Positions 32,324 through 42,515 of a stretch of 64,000 nucleotides of DNA are shown in pieces. The translations under genes were made by a program, and so were the position numbers. The stretch comes from Capronia americana (lineage: Eukaryota > Ascomycota > Eurotiomycetes > Chaetothyriales > Herpotrichiellaceae). The number at the start of each line of letters is the position of its first letter. Position 1 is the stretch's first letter. A model generated the notes under the pieces. That model did not search any database, had not been told where the DNA came from, and saw nothing but the letters and a program-made list of their open reading frames with translations. The stretch spans positions 806,001-870,000 of the forward strand of contig JADWQD010000018.1 in NCBI GenBank assembly GCA_016110215.1. Reading direction: 5' to 3'.

Positions 32324-33235
32324 CTACAGATGGTTTGGGAAGAAGTGGTCGGCGTTTTCCTTCTCCCACTCGCCATCATGGGTCAGGACAACCTCTACCG
32401 GGATCCCATCCAAGCCCTCACGTTGCAACTTCCGCAAGACGTCAAGCGTCTCGTAAGCGGCGTCAAGGTCCTTGTGGATTGTGACCGTCCGACCTTTCTC
32501 ATCCTGCCACGACCCGAAGTCTGTCTCGCCCTTGAAGATCCGCATGTGGTGGCATGCATCAACAGCGAGGTATATCCATTTGTCGACAGCAACTCGGACC
32601 AGCGCATTCAGATGCCCAGGCAGGTGCCCTGGGCTGTCCACGATATAGATAGTTCCGTCGTTGAACATGTCTATGGCATTGTGGATCGGAGACAAGCTTT
32701 GCCAATACCACCCACGGGTCTTGTCAAATACTTCGCCATTCTTGGAGCTTGGCACTGGTGGGAGCTCAATGGTGCGATCTGCTGGCAGCAAGTCTCGCTC
32801 GAAGAAGGGATTGTACAGATCTGGTCCCATCTCGTTTCTGAGAAGTTTATCTGTATTGTGCCCGGCAATGAATGTCGCCGATGTGAAATCGGAGGGCGTA
32901 CCAGTGTGATCCCAGTGCACATGGGTGATGATCACATAATCAATATCTGAGGCGTTAACGTTTCCAAGGGCCAAGGCTGACTTCACATCGTTCTCGCTAC
33001 TCAATGGGATCCTCGTTTTCAGATGCGCCTGGAGACCTGGGTGCAGTGTGGTCAAGTCTTTGCGGATGCTCAAGTCAAAGACGATCTTAGATTTCGATGC
33101 TGGATGCTGGATCAAAAATGCCATCGATGGCATGGTCAATTTCTCTCCATCCGGGGCGTCTGCCAGAAATTTCGACGCTGGCGGCGAGAGGTAGCCGCAG
33201 CTGAGTGGTGACACGGTCGGGTAGGCGATAGTCAT
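32324..33235 (-). CDS. metallo-beta-lactamase-fold hydrolase (lactonase-like)
   Basis: Single exon, 303 residues from ATG 33235. The zinc motif H-V-H-W-D-H (His105, His107, Asp109, His110) lies in VIITHVHWDHTG; later metal ligands fit DSPGHLPGHLN and AVDACHH. This is the arrangement of the AHL-lactonase/glyoxalase-II-like branch. The frame stays open upstream (T-I-K-Y-S-R-E-D-P-E-T) until just after an AAG acceptor at about 33307, so an N-terminal extension encoded by another exon is possible; I could not find a first exon in the right phase. It lies beside LEU1-like, same strand, suggesting co-function in the hydroxy-acid cluster. The substrate is unknown; a lactone or thioester is plausible. 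Confidence 0.85.
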   Translation of the reverse strand: MTIAYPTVSPLSCGYLSPPASKFLADAPDGEKLTMPSMAFLIQHPASKSKIVFDLSIRKDLTTLHPGLQAHLKTRIPLSSENDVKSALALGNVNASDIDYVIITHVHWDHTGTPSDFTSATFIAGHNTDKLLRNEMGPDLYNPFFERDLLPADRTIELPPVPSSKNGEVFDKTRGWYWQSLSPIHNAIDMFNDGTIYIVDSPGHLPGHLNALVRVAVDKWIYLAVDACHHMRIFKGETDFGSWQDEKGRTVTIHKDLDAAYETLDVLRKLQREGLDGIPVEVVLTHDGEWEKENADHFFPNHL

Positions 33236-33731
33236 GGCAACGTCCTTGGCTTCTGAGCTCTTCACGGCTGTCTCGGGGTCCTCTCTGGAGTATTTGATGG
33301 TGTACCTTCAATTCACTTGAGCTCAGCAACTGCCTTCCGGTCAACAGCATGCCAAGACTGGCGACCTTACCTGTATGCAACGGCCAAACTCCGACGCCAT
33401 CACTATGGGATCCCCCATGCCTCCACGCCTATATCTCCAAAGTCGTGGGGGCATATTGCGCGGGGGATGACACTGCTTTCCGCTGAGCGAGGCGGCAACG
33501 ACATTCCTCGAATCTACAAGCTTGGACGTTATTCGATTTCCATGAGCTTGCTGCCACGCGAGAATTGAGATCACGAGTCAGCATTAGCCGGAGTCCTAAG
33601 ACTATCCCACGGAAGCGAAATGAGGACTACCAATCAACTAGACTAGGTTCTGGTCCAATTGATCCACGAATACTATCAAACTGCTATGTCTGACGAATGT
33701 GTCCAAAGGCGAACGTCCGCAGTACTGTTGG
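33236..33731. other. upstream region of the MBL-fold gene
   Basis: About 500 bp. It contains a good donor (CAG/GTAAGG at about 33374) preceded by ATGs, which may belong to a 5' exon of the MBL-fold gene, but the phase does not join to the main frame. Confidence 0.35.
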
Positions 33732-36008
33732 CTACCAGTCGAAGATATCCTGCGCGCCTGGCAGGTGAAGACCAAGACGCCTCGGAGACTGCAGCTTCCG
33801 TATACGACCAAATAGCCAGGGAAACTTTGTCTGCTGCTTGGTCTCGAACTCGTAGATCTTCTCTTCGCTCATCAAAGTGTTACTGATGTCGTCCAGGCCA
33901 TTCAGCAGGCAATGCTTTGTGTAGGCCTCCACCTTGAAGCTGGCAATCAGGCTGCCCTCCGCATCTCGGATCTCTTGTTTCGGGAGGTCCACTGTCACCT
34001 CGCGTTTGGCCAGGCCTTCGGCATGGATCTTCTGCAGAGCGGCTAAGTCGTCAAGTGGAATTGCAAGGAGGCCGTTCTTGCCGGAGTTATTGAAGAATAT
34101 GGATGCAAAGGAAGGAGCAATGACACATCGGATGCCAAAATCGACAAGTGCCCAAACTGCATGTTCTCGAGACGAGCCGCATCCAAAGTTCTCCCCGGTA
34201 CATACCAAGATCTTGGACTTGCGATATGGCTCTTGGTTCAGAACGAATCCAGGGATCTCTTCGTGCGTTGAGCTGTCGTAGCGCAATTCCTGGAACAGGT
34301 GCGGGCCCAGACCAGTCCTCTTGGTTGTTTTCAGGTAGTCTCCTGGAATGACCAGGTCGGTGTTGATGTTTCGCATGTCGAACGGAGCCGGGACGGAATG
34401 AACCACGTCGAATTTGGGAATGCCTTCGACGCTGCGCTTCGCCCGTTCAGCTGGCCGCTTTGCGGCTGGGCCGTTCCGACTTTCGACTTCTGACGCAGAT
34501 GCACTGGCAGCCACTTTGCCATAGCTGCTGACTTTGTCGCCTTCCAGAGTCAGTTGCGTCACGGCGATCGATCCATTTCCTGTGGTCAGGAACTCCCTCA
34601 CATCTGTCAAGTGGCCTTTGATTGCTGCTGCCGCGGCCATTGCGGGCGAGACAAGATGAGTCCTGCCACCTGGCCCTTGCCTGCCCTCAAAGTTTCGATT
34701 TGTAGTGGAAGCACACCGCTCACCAGGAGCAAGCACATCAGGATTCATGGCCAGGCACATTGAGCAGCCGGCTTCACGCCAATCGAATCCAGCGGCTTTC
34801 AGAATCACATCTAAGCCTTCGCTTTCTGCCTGCTGTTTGACAAGGCCCGAGCCTGGCACGACCATTGCATAGACGGAATCCGCGACCTTTCTTCCTTTCG
34901 CGACCCTCGAAGCCGCTCTCAGATCTTCAATCCTCGAGTTGGTGCAAGATCCAATGAAGACGCGATCGATCTTGATGTCTGATGCCCGCATATTTGGCTT
35001 CAAGTCCATGTACTTCAGGGACCGGCGGATAGCGGCAGCTCTAAATGGCTCGTCTTTGTCAAAATCTGCTGGGTCCGGAAGGTTCCCAGTTATCGGGACA
35101 ACATCGTCCGGCGAAGTGCCCCAAGTGATGGATGGGGCTATGTCGGCTGCGTCGATGTCGACAGTGAAGTCCCAGCGAGCGTACTCGTCGCTGTACAGCG
35201 TCTTCCAGTAAGCCAGTGCCTTGTCCCACTCGGTCCCAGAAGGGACAAGTGGTCGTCCTTTGAGATACTCAAAGGTCACCTCGTCCGGTGCTACCAAGCC
35301 GGTTCGAGCGCCTCCCTCGATGCTCATATTGCAGAGTACCATTCTTGCTTCCATGGAGAGGTTTCGAATGGTCGAGCCACAGAACTCGATGACGCACCCC
35401 GTGGCTCCTGCGGTGCCGATCTTGCCCAACAAGTGCAAGATGATGTCCTTGGAATACACGCCCAGACGAAGCTCTCCTTCGACCCGGACTCGGAAGTTCT
35501 TGTACTTTTTCTGAAGCACCGTCTGTGTGGCCAGCACATGTTCAATATCTGAAGTGCCGCCGCTCACAGCCAAGGCCCCAACAGCACCGTGAGTAGGCGT
35601 GTGCGAATCACCACAGAATAGAGTCGATCCGGGCAGTGTGAGTCCCTGCTCCGGACCGACGACGTGCACGATGCCTTGACGTCGGTCAGACATGCCGAAA
35701 TACCTGATGTCGTGCTCTTTGATATTCTTCTCGAGCAGCGTGATTTGGATCCTGGCCTGGGGCTCTTTGACGAAAGACACTGCATCCTGGTATTTGGATC
35801 GGTCGTCGGTTGGCACATTATGATCAACCGTTGCCAGAGTCAGGTCTGTTCGCCTCACTGGCCGATTATTCTTCCTGAGTCCGTCAAATGCTTGGGCTGT
35901 TGGCACCTCAAAGATCAAGTGCGAGTCGATGTACAGCAATGGTGCCTCCTTGTCATCAGGATTGACCAGATGTTCTTGATAGATCTTGTCGTACAATGTC
36001 AGAGGCAT
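33732..36008 (-). CDS. 3-isopropylmalate dehydratase-like protein, divergent LEU1 paralogue candidate
   Basis: Single exon, 758 residues, large and small subunits fused as in fungal Leu1. It isomerises 2-alkylmalate to 3-alkylmalate through a 4Fe-4S cluster. Cluster Cys lie in GSCTNSR and in GCSMC; the small-subunit loop GCGSSREHA is intact, so it should be active. Compared with the housekeeping fungal form, several blocks differ: GDSHTPTHGAVGALAVSGGTS where [21 protein letters not shown] is usual, and VHVVGPEQGLTLPGSTLFCG. The C-terminus ends FPWLFGRIRKL...DIFDW. The gene is followed upstream by LEU2-like on the same strand. Either the sole LEU1 of this species or, more likely from its divergence, a second copy for a related substrate. 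Confidence 0.9.
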   Translation of the reverse strand: MPLTLYDKIYQEHLVNPDDKEAPLLYIDSHLIFEVPTAQAFDGLRKNNRPVRRTDLTLATVDHNVPTDDRSKYQDAVSFVKEPQARIQITLLEKNIKEHDIRYFGMSDRRQGIVHVVGPEQGLTLPGSTLFCGDSHTPTHGAVGALAVSGGTSDIEHVLATQTVLQKKYKNFRVRVEGELRLGVYSKDIILHLLGKIGTAGATGCVIEFCGSTIRNLSMEARMVLCNMSIEGGARTGLVAPDEVTFEYLKGRPLVPSGTEWDKALAYWKTLYSDEYARWDFTVDIDAADIAPSITWGTSPDDVVPITGNLPDPADFDKDEPFRAAAIRRSLKYMDLKPNMRASDIKIDRVFIGSCTNSRIEDLRAASRVAKGRKVADSVYAMVVPGSGLVKQQAESEGLDVILKAAGFDWREAGCSMCLAMNPDVLAPGERCASTTNRNFEGRQGPGGRTHLVSPAMAAAAAIKGHLTDVREFLTTGNGSIAVTQLTLEGDKVSSYGKVAASASASEVESRNGPAAKRPAERAKRSVEGIPKFDVVHSVPAPFDMRNINTDLVIPGDYLKTTKRTGLGPHLFQELRYDSSTHEEIPGFVLNQEPYRKSKILVCTGENFGCGSSREHAVWALVDFGIRCVIAPSFASIFFNNSGKNGLLAIPLDDLAALQKIHAEGLAKREVTVDLPKQEIRDAEGSLIASFKVEAYTKHCLLNGLDDISNTLMSEEKIYEFETKQQTKFPWLFGRIRKLQSPRRLGLHLPGAQDIFDW

Positions 36009-36398
36009 CTTGGCTGCTTCTTGGAGGTGATCGTGTGCTCAACAGCTGGCACGCTCACAATGGTGCAAGCAATATGTGAATGTATACTCCAGTCACGTGT
36101 CCGGGGAGTCGCCGGTTCGTGGGGGACAGGACATGGCGATTAGCATACAAGCAGAAGATGGGGGTAGAAGACCCTTTGATATCGGCAAAACGGGGGGTCG
36201 TACCTACGGAGGTGGCACGGCAGTGTCTCCGACTTCAATTATCTCCCGGACGGTCAGCCACGCAACGCACTGACGCAGGATTTCCACGTGGTACACGAAC
36301 AGATGAGGAAGAGGAGAGGCACGCGAGCGAAGCAGAAAATGGAGTTAGGGTTTTAAGGGCGTAGTTCGCTTGTGGCTATTGGTCTATGCATCGTTCCC
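36009..36398. promoter_or_regulatory. LEU1-like promoter with E-box and CCGG-N7-CCGG palindrome
   Basis: 390 bp between the LEU1-like start and the LEU2-like stop. It holds CACGTG at 36094-36099 directly followed by CCGG-GGAGTCG-CCGG at 36101-36115; a second CACGTG lies near 36286. CGG/CCG half-sites in a palindrome are typical targets of Zn2Cys6 dimers. The spacing is not that of Leu3 (CCGG-N2-CCGG). Confidence 0.45.
36101..36115. promoter_or_regulatory. CCGG-N7-CCGG palindrome upstream of LEU1-like
   Basis: CCGGGGAGTCGCCGG read directly. It shares half-sites and exact spacing with the site at 37736-37750 in the LEU2-like/transporter promoter. A zinc-cluster regulator site is inferred. Confidence 0.45.
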
Positions 36399-37568
36399 TT
36401 ACAGCCTCGCGCTCTCGGTGGCACTGGCGTTCATCTCTGCCTTTCCCAGAATCTGCAAGAGAGCGGTCACAACAGCGTCTCCCATTTCAGTGGTAGTTGC
36501 GGTTCCGCCAATATCCCCAGTCCTCACTTCCAGACCACCGGCCGCCTTGTCATCCAACGCAACGCTAATGGCCTGGTCAATTGCGTCTGCTAACCAGTCC
36601 AAGTCACAGCTGTACCGGAGCATCATGGCGGCACTTTGAATTGTGGCAATGGGATTTGCTCGGTTTGGAGGCAGATCCGGCGCCGAGCCATGACTCGGCT
36701 CGTACATGCCTGTAGCCAAAGGCTCTCCTGGAATGCCTGACAGGCAAGCAGAGGGACTAAAGCCCAGAGAGCCGGATACCGCGGCAGCTTCATCGGAGAA
36801 CAAGTCGCCGAAGATGTTGTCGCACAAGACAATCCCATTCAACGAGCGGGGGTTCTTCACCATGATCAAAGCCAGAGAGTCCGACAATTGGTGAGTGAGC
36901 GGAATGTCTGCAAACTCTCGGTCGTGGATTGTGGTCACCGCTTCCCGCCAAAGCCGACACACCGCCAGCACATTGGCTTTGTCGACGGAGGTGATCTTGC
37001 TGGGTCCCTTGGCACCTCCGTGTTTGCGGGCCAGATACGCCGCCATTCGAGAGATTCTTTCAATCTCCCACCTGTTATACCCCCACACATCGTGAGCGTA
37101 GTCGGGCTCTTCCTTCTTCTCGCCAAAGTACACGCCGCCCAGATTCTCTCGGAGAATGATGAAATCTGTTCCCTGGACGATGTTTTCCTTCAGCGGCGAG
37201 CACTTGGCAGCCCCTGGAGAGGGGATCTTGCATGGCCGGATGTTGGCCCAGCAGTTGAGGGCTCTTCGCAAATCCAGCACGGAAGTCTCCGGCCTCAACG
37301 CTCCAGTCATGCCCCATTTTGGACCACCAACGGCGCCGAACAGCACGGCCACGGAGTTCTTGGCCTTTTCGATGACTTGAGGCGTCAATGGGATCCCATG
37401 GACATCGATAGACTGCCCGCCTAGCAAGTCGAAGTCGAGATCAAATTTGATATTCTGCTTGGCAACGCTTGGATGACTTTCCACGGTGCGCAAGACTTTG
37501 ACAGCCTCGCGGATGACCTCGGCGCCAATGTGGTCGCCGGGCAACACAAGGATCTTGAAGGATGGCAT
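36399..37568 (-). CDS. 3-isopropylmalate dehydrogenase-like protein, divergent LEU2 paralogue candidate
   Basis: Single exon, 389 residues, ATG 37568. It belongs to the NAD-dependent beta-hydroxyacid decarboxylating dehydrogenases: LPGDHIGAEV at the N-terminus, ILRENLGGVYFGEKK, the catalytic Lys in SVDKANVLAVCRLWR, the metal-binding block CDNIFGDLFSDEAAAVSGSLG, and NAD site YEPSHGSAPDLPPNRANPIAT. These differ from the usual fungal Leu2 blocks (IIRELTGGIYFGERKED; TSNLFGDIISDEASV), so a separate paralogue for a related 3-alkylmalate or hydroxyacid is plausible, next to the matching LEU1-like isomerase. No isopropylmalate synthase or transaminase is in the window. Both genes lie on the minus strand 390 bp apart. 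Confidence 0.9.
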   Translation of the reverse strand: MPSFKILVLPGDHIGAEVIREAVKVLRTVESHPSVAKQNIKFDLDFDLLGGQSIDVHGIPLTPQVIEKAKNSVAVLFGAVGGPKWGMTGALRPETSVLDLRRALNCWANIRPCKIPSPGAAKCSPLKENIVQGTDFIILRENLGGVYFGEKKEEPDYAHDVWGYNRWEIERISRMAAYLARKHGGAKGPSKITSVDKANVLAVCRLWREAVTTIHDREFADIPLTHQLSDSLALIMVKNPRSLNGIVLCDNIFGDLFSDEAAAVSGSLGFSPSACLSGIPGEPLATGMYEPSHGSAPDLPPNRANPIATIQSAAMMLRYSCDLDWLADAIDQAISVALDDKAAGGLEVRTGDIGGTATTTEMGDAVVTALLQILGKAEMNASATESARL

Positions 37569-38127
37569 ATCTGGCTCGAACTATGAGGTTGGGATACTCT
37601 AGCTTGGTAAGGTCGCCTTGCTCTTTCACAATTCTCTGGGCAGATACTTCGCGTTTTAAAGAGGACCGGTGTAAAACACCGAGATGCGTCACGGACACCC
37701 CTGGACAGCCCCCCACGCCGACCGATACTGTGTAACCGGCCATTCCCCGGTGGAATCCCTGAAGCAGAGCAATTGCCATATTCTGCCATTTCCTGATGCA
37801 GAGCACGGAGGCAGTTCAGTGACGCCTTGGGGAAGGGGGTTCACCCATCCGGAGAGTGGCCGAACTAGCTTTCCCCAGATTTCGACCGACCAGGGGATCT
37901 ACAGTGGGGGTTGTATCATTATTTCCCTGCATACACTATGCTCCCCACGAGCCTGACCATGGTCACAGCTGCCAAGCTTCTCCAGGATTCAAGAGTGACG
38001 GCAGGAGGCCCCGGTCATACGGTGTATCTCATGGATACATAAGGTGGGTGCCTGATGCCTGAGCATTCAGCCAGTCCTCCCCATCATCTCTCTCTGCATC
38101 CTGTCATTCCTCATCCTGCAGTTCAAG
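37569..38127. promoter_or_regulatory. divergent promoter LEU2-like / ACS transporter
   Basis: About 560 bp between two divergent starts, with CCGG-CCATTCC-CCGG at 37736-37750. One site here could serve both genes. Confidence 0.45.
37736..37750. promoter_or_regulatory. CCGG-N7-CCGG palindrome in the LEU2-like/transporter promoter
   Basis: CCGGCCATTCCCCGG read directly; same half-sites and seven-base spacer as at 36101-36115. Confidence 0.45.
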
Positions 38128-39715
38128 ATGGCATCCGAGAAGGACAATGTTGTCCAAGCAAAGTCCGACATCAACCATGTCGAAGAACAAGTCATAGTCC
38201 ATGCCACCACCAACACCGAGGAGAAGGTTGAGACCGTGGGCAGACTCGAAGCCCTCGCGTTCAAGTACACCAAAGCGGAAGAGAAACGCTTCCTCCTGAA
38301 GATTGACTTCATTGTTCTTGGATATGTCTCCGGTGCTTACCTTCTGGCATATGTGAGTCGTCCCCCCTGGGTCCTTTGTGTCGTTGAGATTCAGAAGTGT
38401 TGACAGACTATCGCAGATGGATCGCGGAAACATTGGGAATGCCAACACCGCAGGCATGTCCAAAGACCTCGGCCTCACCGATAACCAATACCAATGGTGC
38501 TTGACTGCGCTTTACCTGGGATACATCCTTTTTGACTGGCAGACTGTCTTCTACAAGATCCTCCCCGCCCGCTACTACGTTCCTACAGTCATCATCATTT
38601 GGGGTGGCCTTGCTGGCGCCTGTGGAGCCGCCCAAAACTTTGCGGGCCTGCTGGTCTTGCGGCTACTGCTGGGGATCTTCGAGTCTTCGTACAGCCCTGG
38701 TCTGGCCTACTTCTTCTCCTTCTTCTACTACCGAAGGGAAATGGGCCGACGTCTTGGCTGGTACGTCTCAATCGCTCCGCTCGGCGCCTCTTTTGCTGGA
38801 GCATTCGCCTACTTTGTGACCAAACATCATCATGCTATCGCTGGTTGGCGTGCGCTGTTCCTTGTCGAAGGGCTCCCAGCCGTGGCTATCGGTCTGTTCG
38901 GCTATTACTGGCTCCCCAGCAATCCCCAAGACTGCCAATTTCTCACGGAGAAGGAGAAGAAGATTGCCCGCGCCCGCCTGGTGCGCATGGTCGGCAACGT
39001 CGAGCGAAGCAGGAAAGTCGACTTCAAGAACTTCTTCCGCAGCTTGCTCGACCTCAAAAACTGGCTTCCCACGCTCATGTATTTCTCCTGCAATATCGGC
39101 TATGCTTCGCTGCCCATCTACAGCTCCACCATCTTGCAGGGCATGGGTTTCACCGCTCTCCACGCCCAAGGCCTGTCGGCACCGCCATATCTGTTCGCTT
39201 GTCTGGTTGTCCTCGCTATTGGCCATCTCTCCGACCACTTCCAACGCCGAGGCATCTTCCTCGCCATGTGCAGCGGCACCGGCGCCATCGGCTATCTCAT
39301 CCTCTGCACCGTGGAAAAGATCGCGGTCAAATATTTCGCTCTCTTCCTCGTTGCCGGCGGTCTCTACCCATGCATCGGCCTGGTCCTCTCCTGGGTGGCC
39401 AACAACAACGGCTCCGACAGCAAACGCGGCGCCGGCTTCATCCTGATGAACTTTGTCGGCCAATGCGGCCCGCTCGTCGGCACGCACATTTTCCCCAAGT
39501 CCGAGGCGCCGCACTACAAGAAGGGCTTCTACATCAGCTTTGCTTTTTGCTGTTTCGCCGCCACGCTGGCCGTGTGTCAGATCTTCTGGCTGAAGCATCT
39601 CAACAAGCAACTGGATGAGAAGTACGGGCCTGTCCGGCCCATGGATAACCGTGACAACGAAGACGAGATTGGCGAGGAGACGGACGACAGTGAGAATTTC
39701 AGATATATTCTCTAA
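38128..39715 (+). CDS. MFS anion:cation symporter (allantoate/nicotinate permease family)
   Basis: Two exons, 38128-38352 and 38417-39715 (507 residues); 64-nt intron, donor GTGAGT, acceptor ATCGCAG, joining ...LLAY to MDRGNIGNANTAGM. That last block is the hallmark of the ACS family (Dal5, Tna1, Seo1, Liz1). Twelve hydrophobic segments follow, with RxxLGxxESSYSPGL around TM4. The family imports organic anions such as allantoate, nicotinate, pantothenate, tartrate or peptides with protons. Divergent from LEU2-like and sharing its promoter, so uptake of an acid processed by the neighbouring enzymes is a reasonable hypothesis. The C-terminal tail is acidic. Confidence 0.92.
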
Positions 39716-40303
39716 AACAAAGGGCAAGTCAAGGTGGGGAACTCGGTTCTTGGCCACTATGGGTGTGTGAGTGTGTGTGTAGAGGGGGTGGGGTGTGGGT
39801 TGTTGCAAGGCTTGAACTCGAAGTGAACCGATGGGTCAACTGGCCGCGACGGAAAAAGTGATGATCAGTAGCTTGCTCAAAATGTTGATACGTGCTGGGT
39901 GGACATTATCCGCCTGGCTTTGAGAGTTTCTGACGGGATTGTATAGCCGACAGTGAATAATCTACAGCACAGAGTACCGTATTCCACTCCCAAATTGCAA
40001 ACCCCTACTCGCAGAGACCGCGATTTCAACTGATGGCCTCTTCGATGGAAACTCGGCCCAGTTCGGCTTCAAGCATGGGGTGTCGGATGATTGCACTGCT
40101 CATGATGTTGGAAATTCGGTGCAAAAACTACTTGGTTCATCTCTTGATTAAGCATGAGGCATGTACCATGGTGCAGTCGTCTTGACACATCTATGTTTTT
40201 TGACAGGACCTCTTCCAGATCTATACCAGTTCAAAGGAGGCACAAGCGGTTTTGTGCCTATGTATGCAACGTGGACATCTCGCCGAGTTTCCTCGTCTAT
40301 TAT
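39716..40303. other. convergent intergenic region
   Basis: About 590 bp between two converging transporter genes, with a TG-rich tract at 39762-39800. Nothing else was seen. Confidence 0.5.
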
Positions 40304-42515
40304 TTACTCAATCACCACGGCAACGTGCTCGTCCATATATTTGTTGATATCCCCTAGGAAGCACGCCGCAATGATGCTGACACCCCCGGCAGCAATACTG
40401 GCCAGATACACGTACTTGTAGCTCTCGGCGTACGCGAGCTGTCCGGCAGCAACCACCATCTGGTAGGCCGTTTCGTTCTGCAGCCCCGGAATCATCCTGA
40501 TGGGTTCGAGTAAACTCGCGCCCGTGAGCGTGATGGCCTCGGTGATGTATGTCACATTGGTGATGCCGAGCTCGACCATCGTGCCACCGATGTACTTGGT
40601 CGCGTTGGGCACGAACTTGGAGAGGAAGACGTTGTAGTAGGCGCAATAGCCGACCGAGCCGCCGATGACGCGGATGGCCAGGGTCAAGGCGCTGACTGTG
40701 GCGATCAGGTCGTCCGGGCAGATAATGGTTGTGATGATCGAGGCGGGCACGACGATGCCACCGATGCCGAGGCCACCGAGAATAAGGAGACCCCAGAGCT
40801 TGTCCATGTTGTGGGGTGTTGCACATGCGAGCGCGCCGCAGCCTAAGGAGCAGAGGTCAGATGTGAGAAGGATGATGGATGGTTGTAAACTTACCGGCAG
40901 TCATCAAGCAGCAAGAAATGATCATCAACTCCTTGTTCCGACCACGGAAGACGGAGAGGAGCCACAGGCATACGCATGCGCCGGTCATGATGGCCATGCC
41001 TCCCGGGAAGACACGCAAGCCAACTTGGGCTGGGTCGTGGCCGTACACATTGAATGCTTGAGTGGGCCAGAACATCAGGTACGAGAAGAAATTGGCTCCG
41101 CTGATAAAGGTGATCAGGAGTGTGAGTGACAGGATGCGAGGATCCTGCTTGAGTCTCTTCGGGAACATGGGATACTTGGCACCGTAGGCTTCCCAGAAGA
41201 GGAAAGCAACGATGAAAACGACGCCGATAACGAGCGGAGCCACAACGTGAGCCGAATGCCATGGGTACTAAAGTCGGTGAGTGTCTGGGTACATTGGAGG
41301 CTAGGTGGCAGAAACCTACCTGGTAGCCGCCCCATTGCAAGCCAGCCATGAATAGAATCATCCCGACAATGCTAAGAACGCCGCCGACATAATCAATCTC
41401 GCGAAGGATCTCTCGGGTGCTCTTGCCCTTCGAATTGGGTCGGGGTGGAGGGAAGTAGAACAATGCCGTGATGATCAGGGCGAGTCCATTCCACACACAG
41501 ATCTGTGATATCTGTTAGACTCGGCTTTGTTGATGTAACGACAACAGTAGGTTCTTCCAGAATGGATTAATCATTCGGAAAGTGGGAGGACTCACAATAA
41601 TGCCACAGTATCGCCAGCTGGAGTGAGCTAGAACAGGTCAGTAGGGTCGGTCAGATAATAGGAGGCCACCGACATACAAGCAATCATCTGTGCATAGAAC
41701 CCTGAAGGAACGAAAGGCACAATGGTGAAGATTAGGACTGCGACGTATGCACCGCGCTTCCTCGTCGGGGCTAATTCTGAGGTGACTGCCAGTGCAGTGA
41801 GCTCACTAATGCCGGCCGCTGCACCTGCGATAGTAGTGCCAGCTATCTGTGTTAGCTGATCTAGTTTGACCTCAAGCGATCGAGACAACTACTTACCGAT
41901 GAACATGTTCATCGACTTCGCGCAGGTTGCAATGACACTTCCAAGGACGAGCAACGCAGCTCCAAGCAGGGCAACGTAGCGTCGGCCGATCAAATCTGAT
42001 ATGGAGCCCACGAAAGGGCAAACACCGGCCAGGGCAAGAAGATTTCCCAATACCTAGGAAAACATCAGTGTGTCTGCCTGCCAGCAATGTCGCATCTTCG
42101 ACTTACGAACCAAATCCATCTGTCCACTCCGCCAATGTCTTGATAGATGTAGGGAGGAATACTGCCTTAACATTGTTGTCAGAAGCAGCTCTCCAGCCCC
42201 GCGGTGTAAAGCGTATACCATAAAGGTAGACGGGAATTTGACTGCCCGTCCATAATAAGGCCATCGCCACCAAACTCATAAATCGTCTCAAGGTCATCTG
42301 AAAAGAGAATTAGTGCTAATTTCGCAGAGAAGATCTCCCTAAAGTCACACCTTCGGTTCATGTTCATGGTCAAGGTCATCTCCGTCGATGCGGAGGCCAA
42401 TGATTCTCTCAGTATGGGCAACAGACTCTTCATGGTGGACGTGTGATTTCTCAACTGGTGAAGATGCTGTCTCGACGGGCACGCCGTGAGCCTCTCCGAT
42501 ATGTTTTTCAGCCAT
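40304..42515 (-). CDS. TRI12-type MFS efflux pump (14-TM)
   Basis: Nine exons: 42515-42351, 42297-42219, 42165-42107, 42053-41897, 41842-41678, 41627-41596, 41502-41320, 41267-40895, 40842-40304 (583 residues). All junctions keep frame and rebuild conserved blocks: WTGSQIPVYLYGG then IPPYIYQDIGGVDRWIWF, GRRYVALLGAALLVLG, and ISELTALAVTSELAPTRKRG. This is the pattern of the TRI12/fungal trichothecene efflux pump family. A cytosolic His/Glu-rich N-terminus of about 55 residues precedes the first membrane segment. Exon 3 uses acceptor TTAAG rather than the nearby GCAG, because only the former keeps the frame. Divergent from a Zn2Cys6 regulator 866 bp away, a usual regulator-pump pairing. Substrate unknown. 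Confidence 0.9.

Noticed and set aside
36101..36115. Reading the CCGG palindromes as Leu3 sites
   Set aside because: Leu3 binds CCGG-N2-CCGG; the spacer here is seven bases in both sites.
38599..39618. Long shifted frame inside the ACS transporter gene, and its antisense counterpart at 38768-39808
   Set aside because: Arg/Pro/His-rich shadows of a GC-rich coding sequence whose real frame encodes the transporter.
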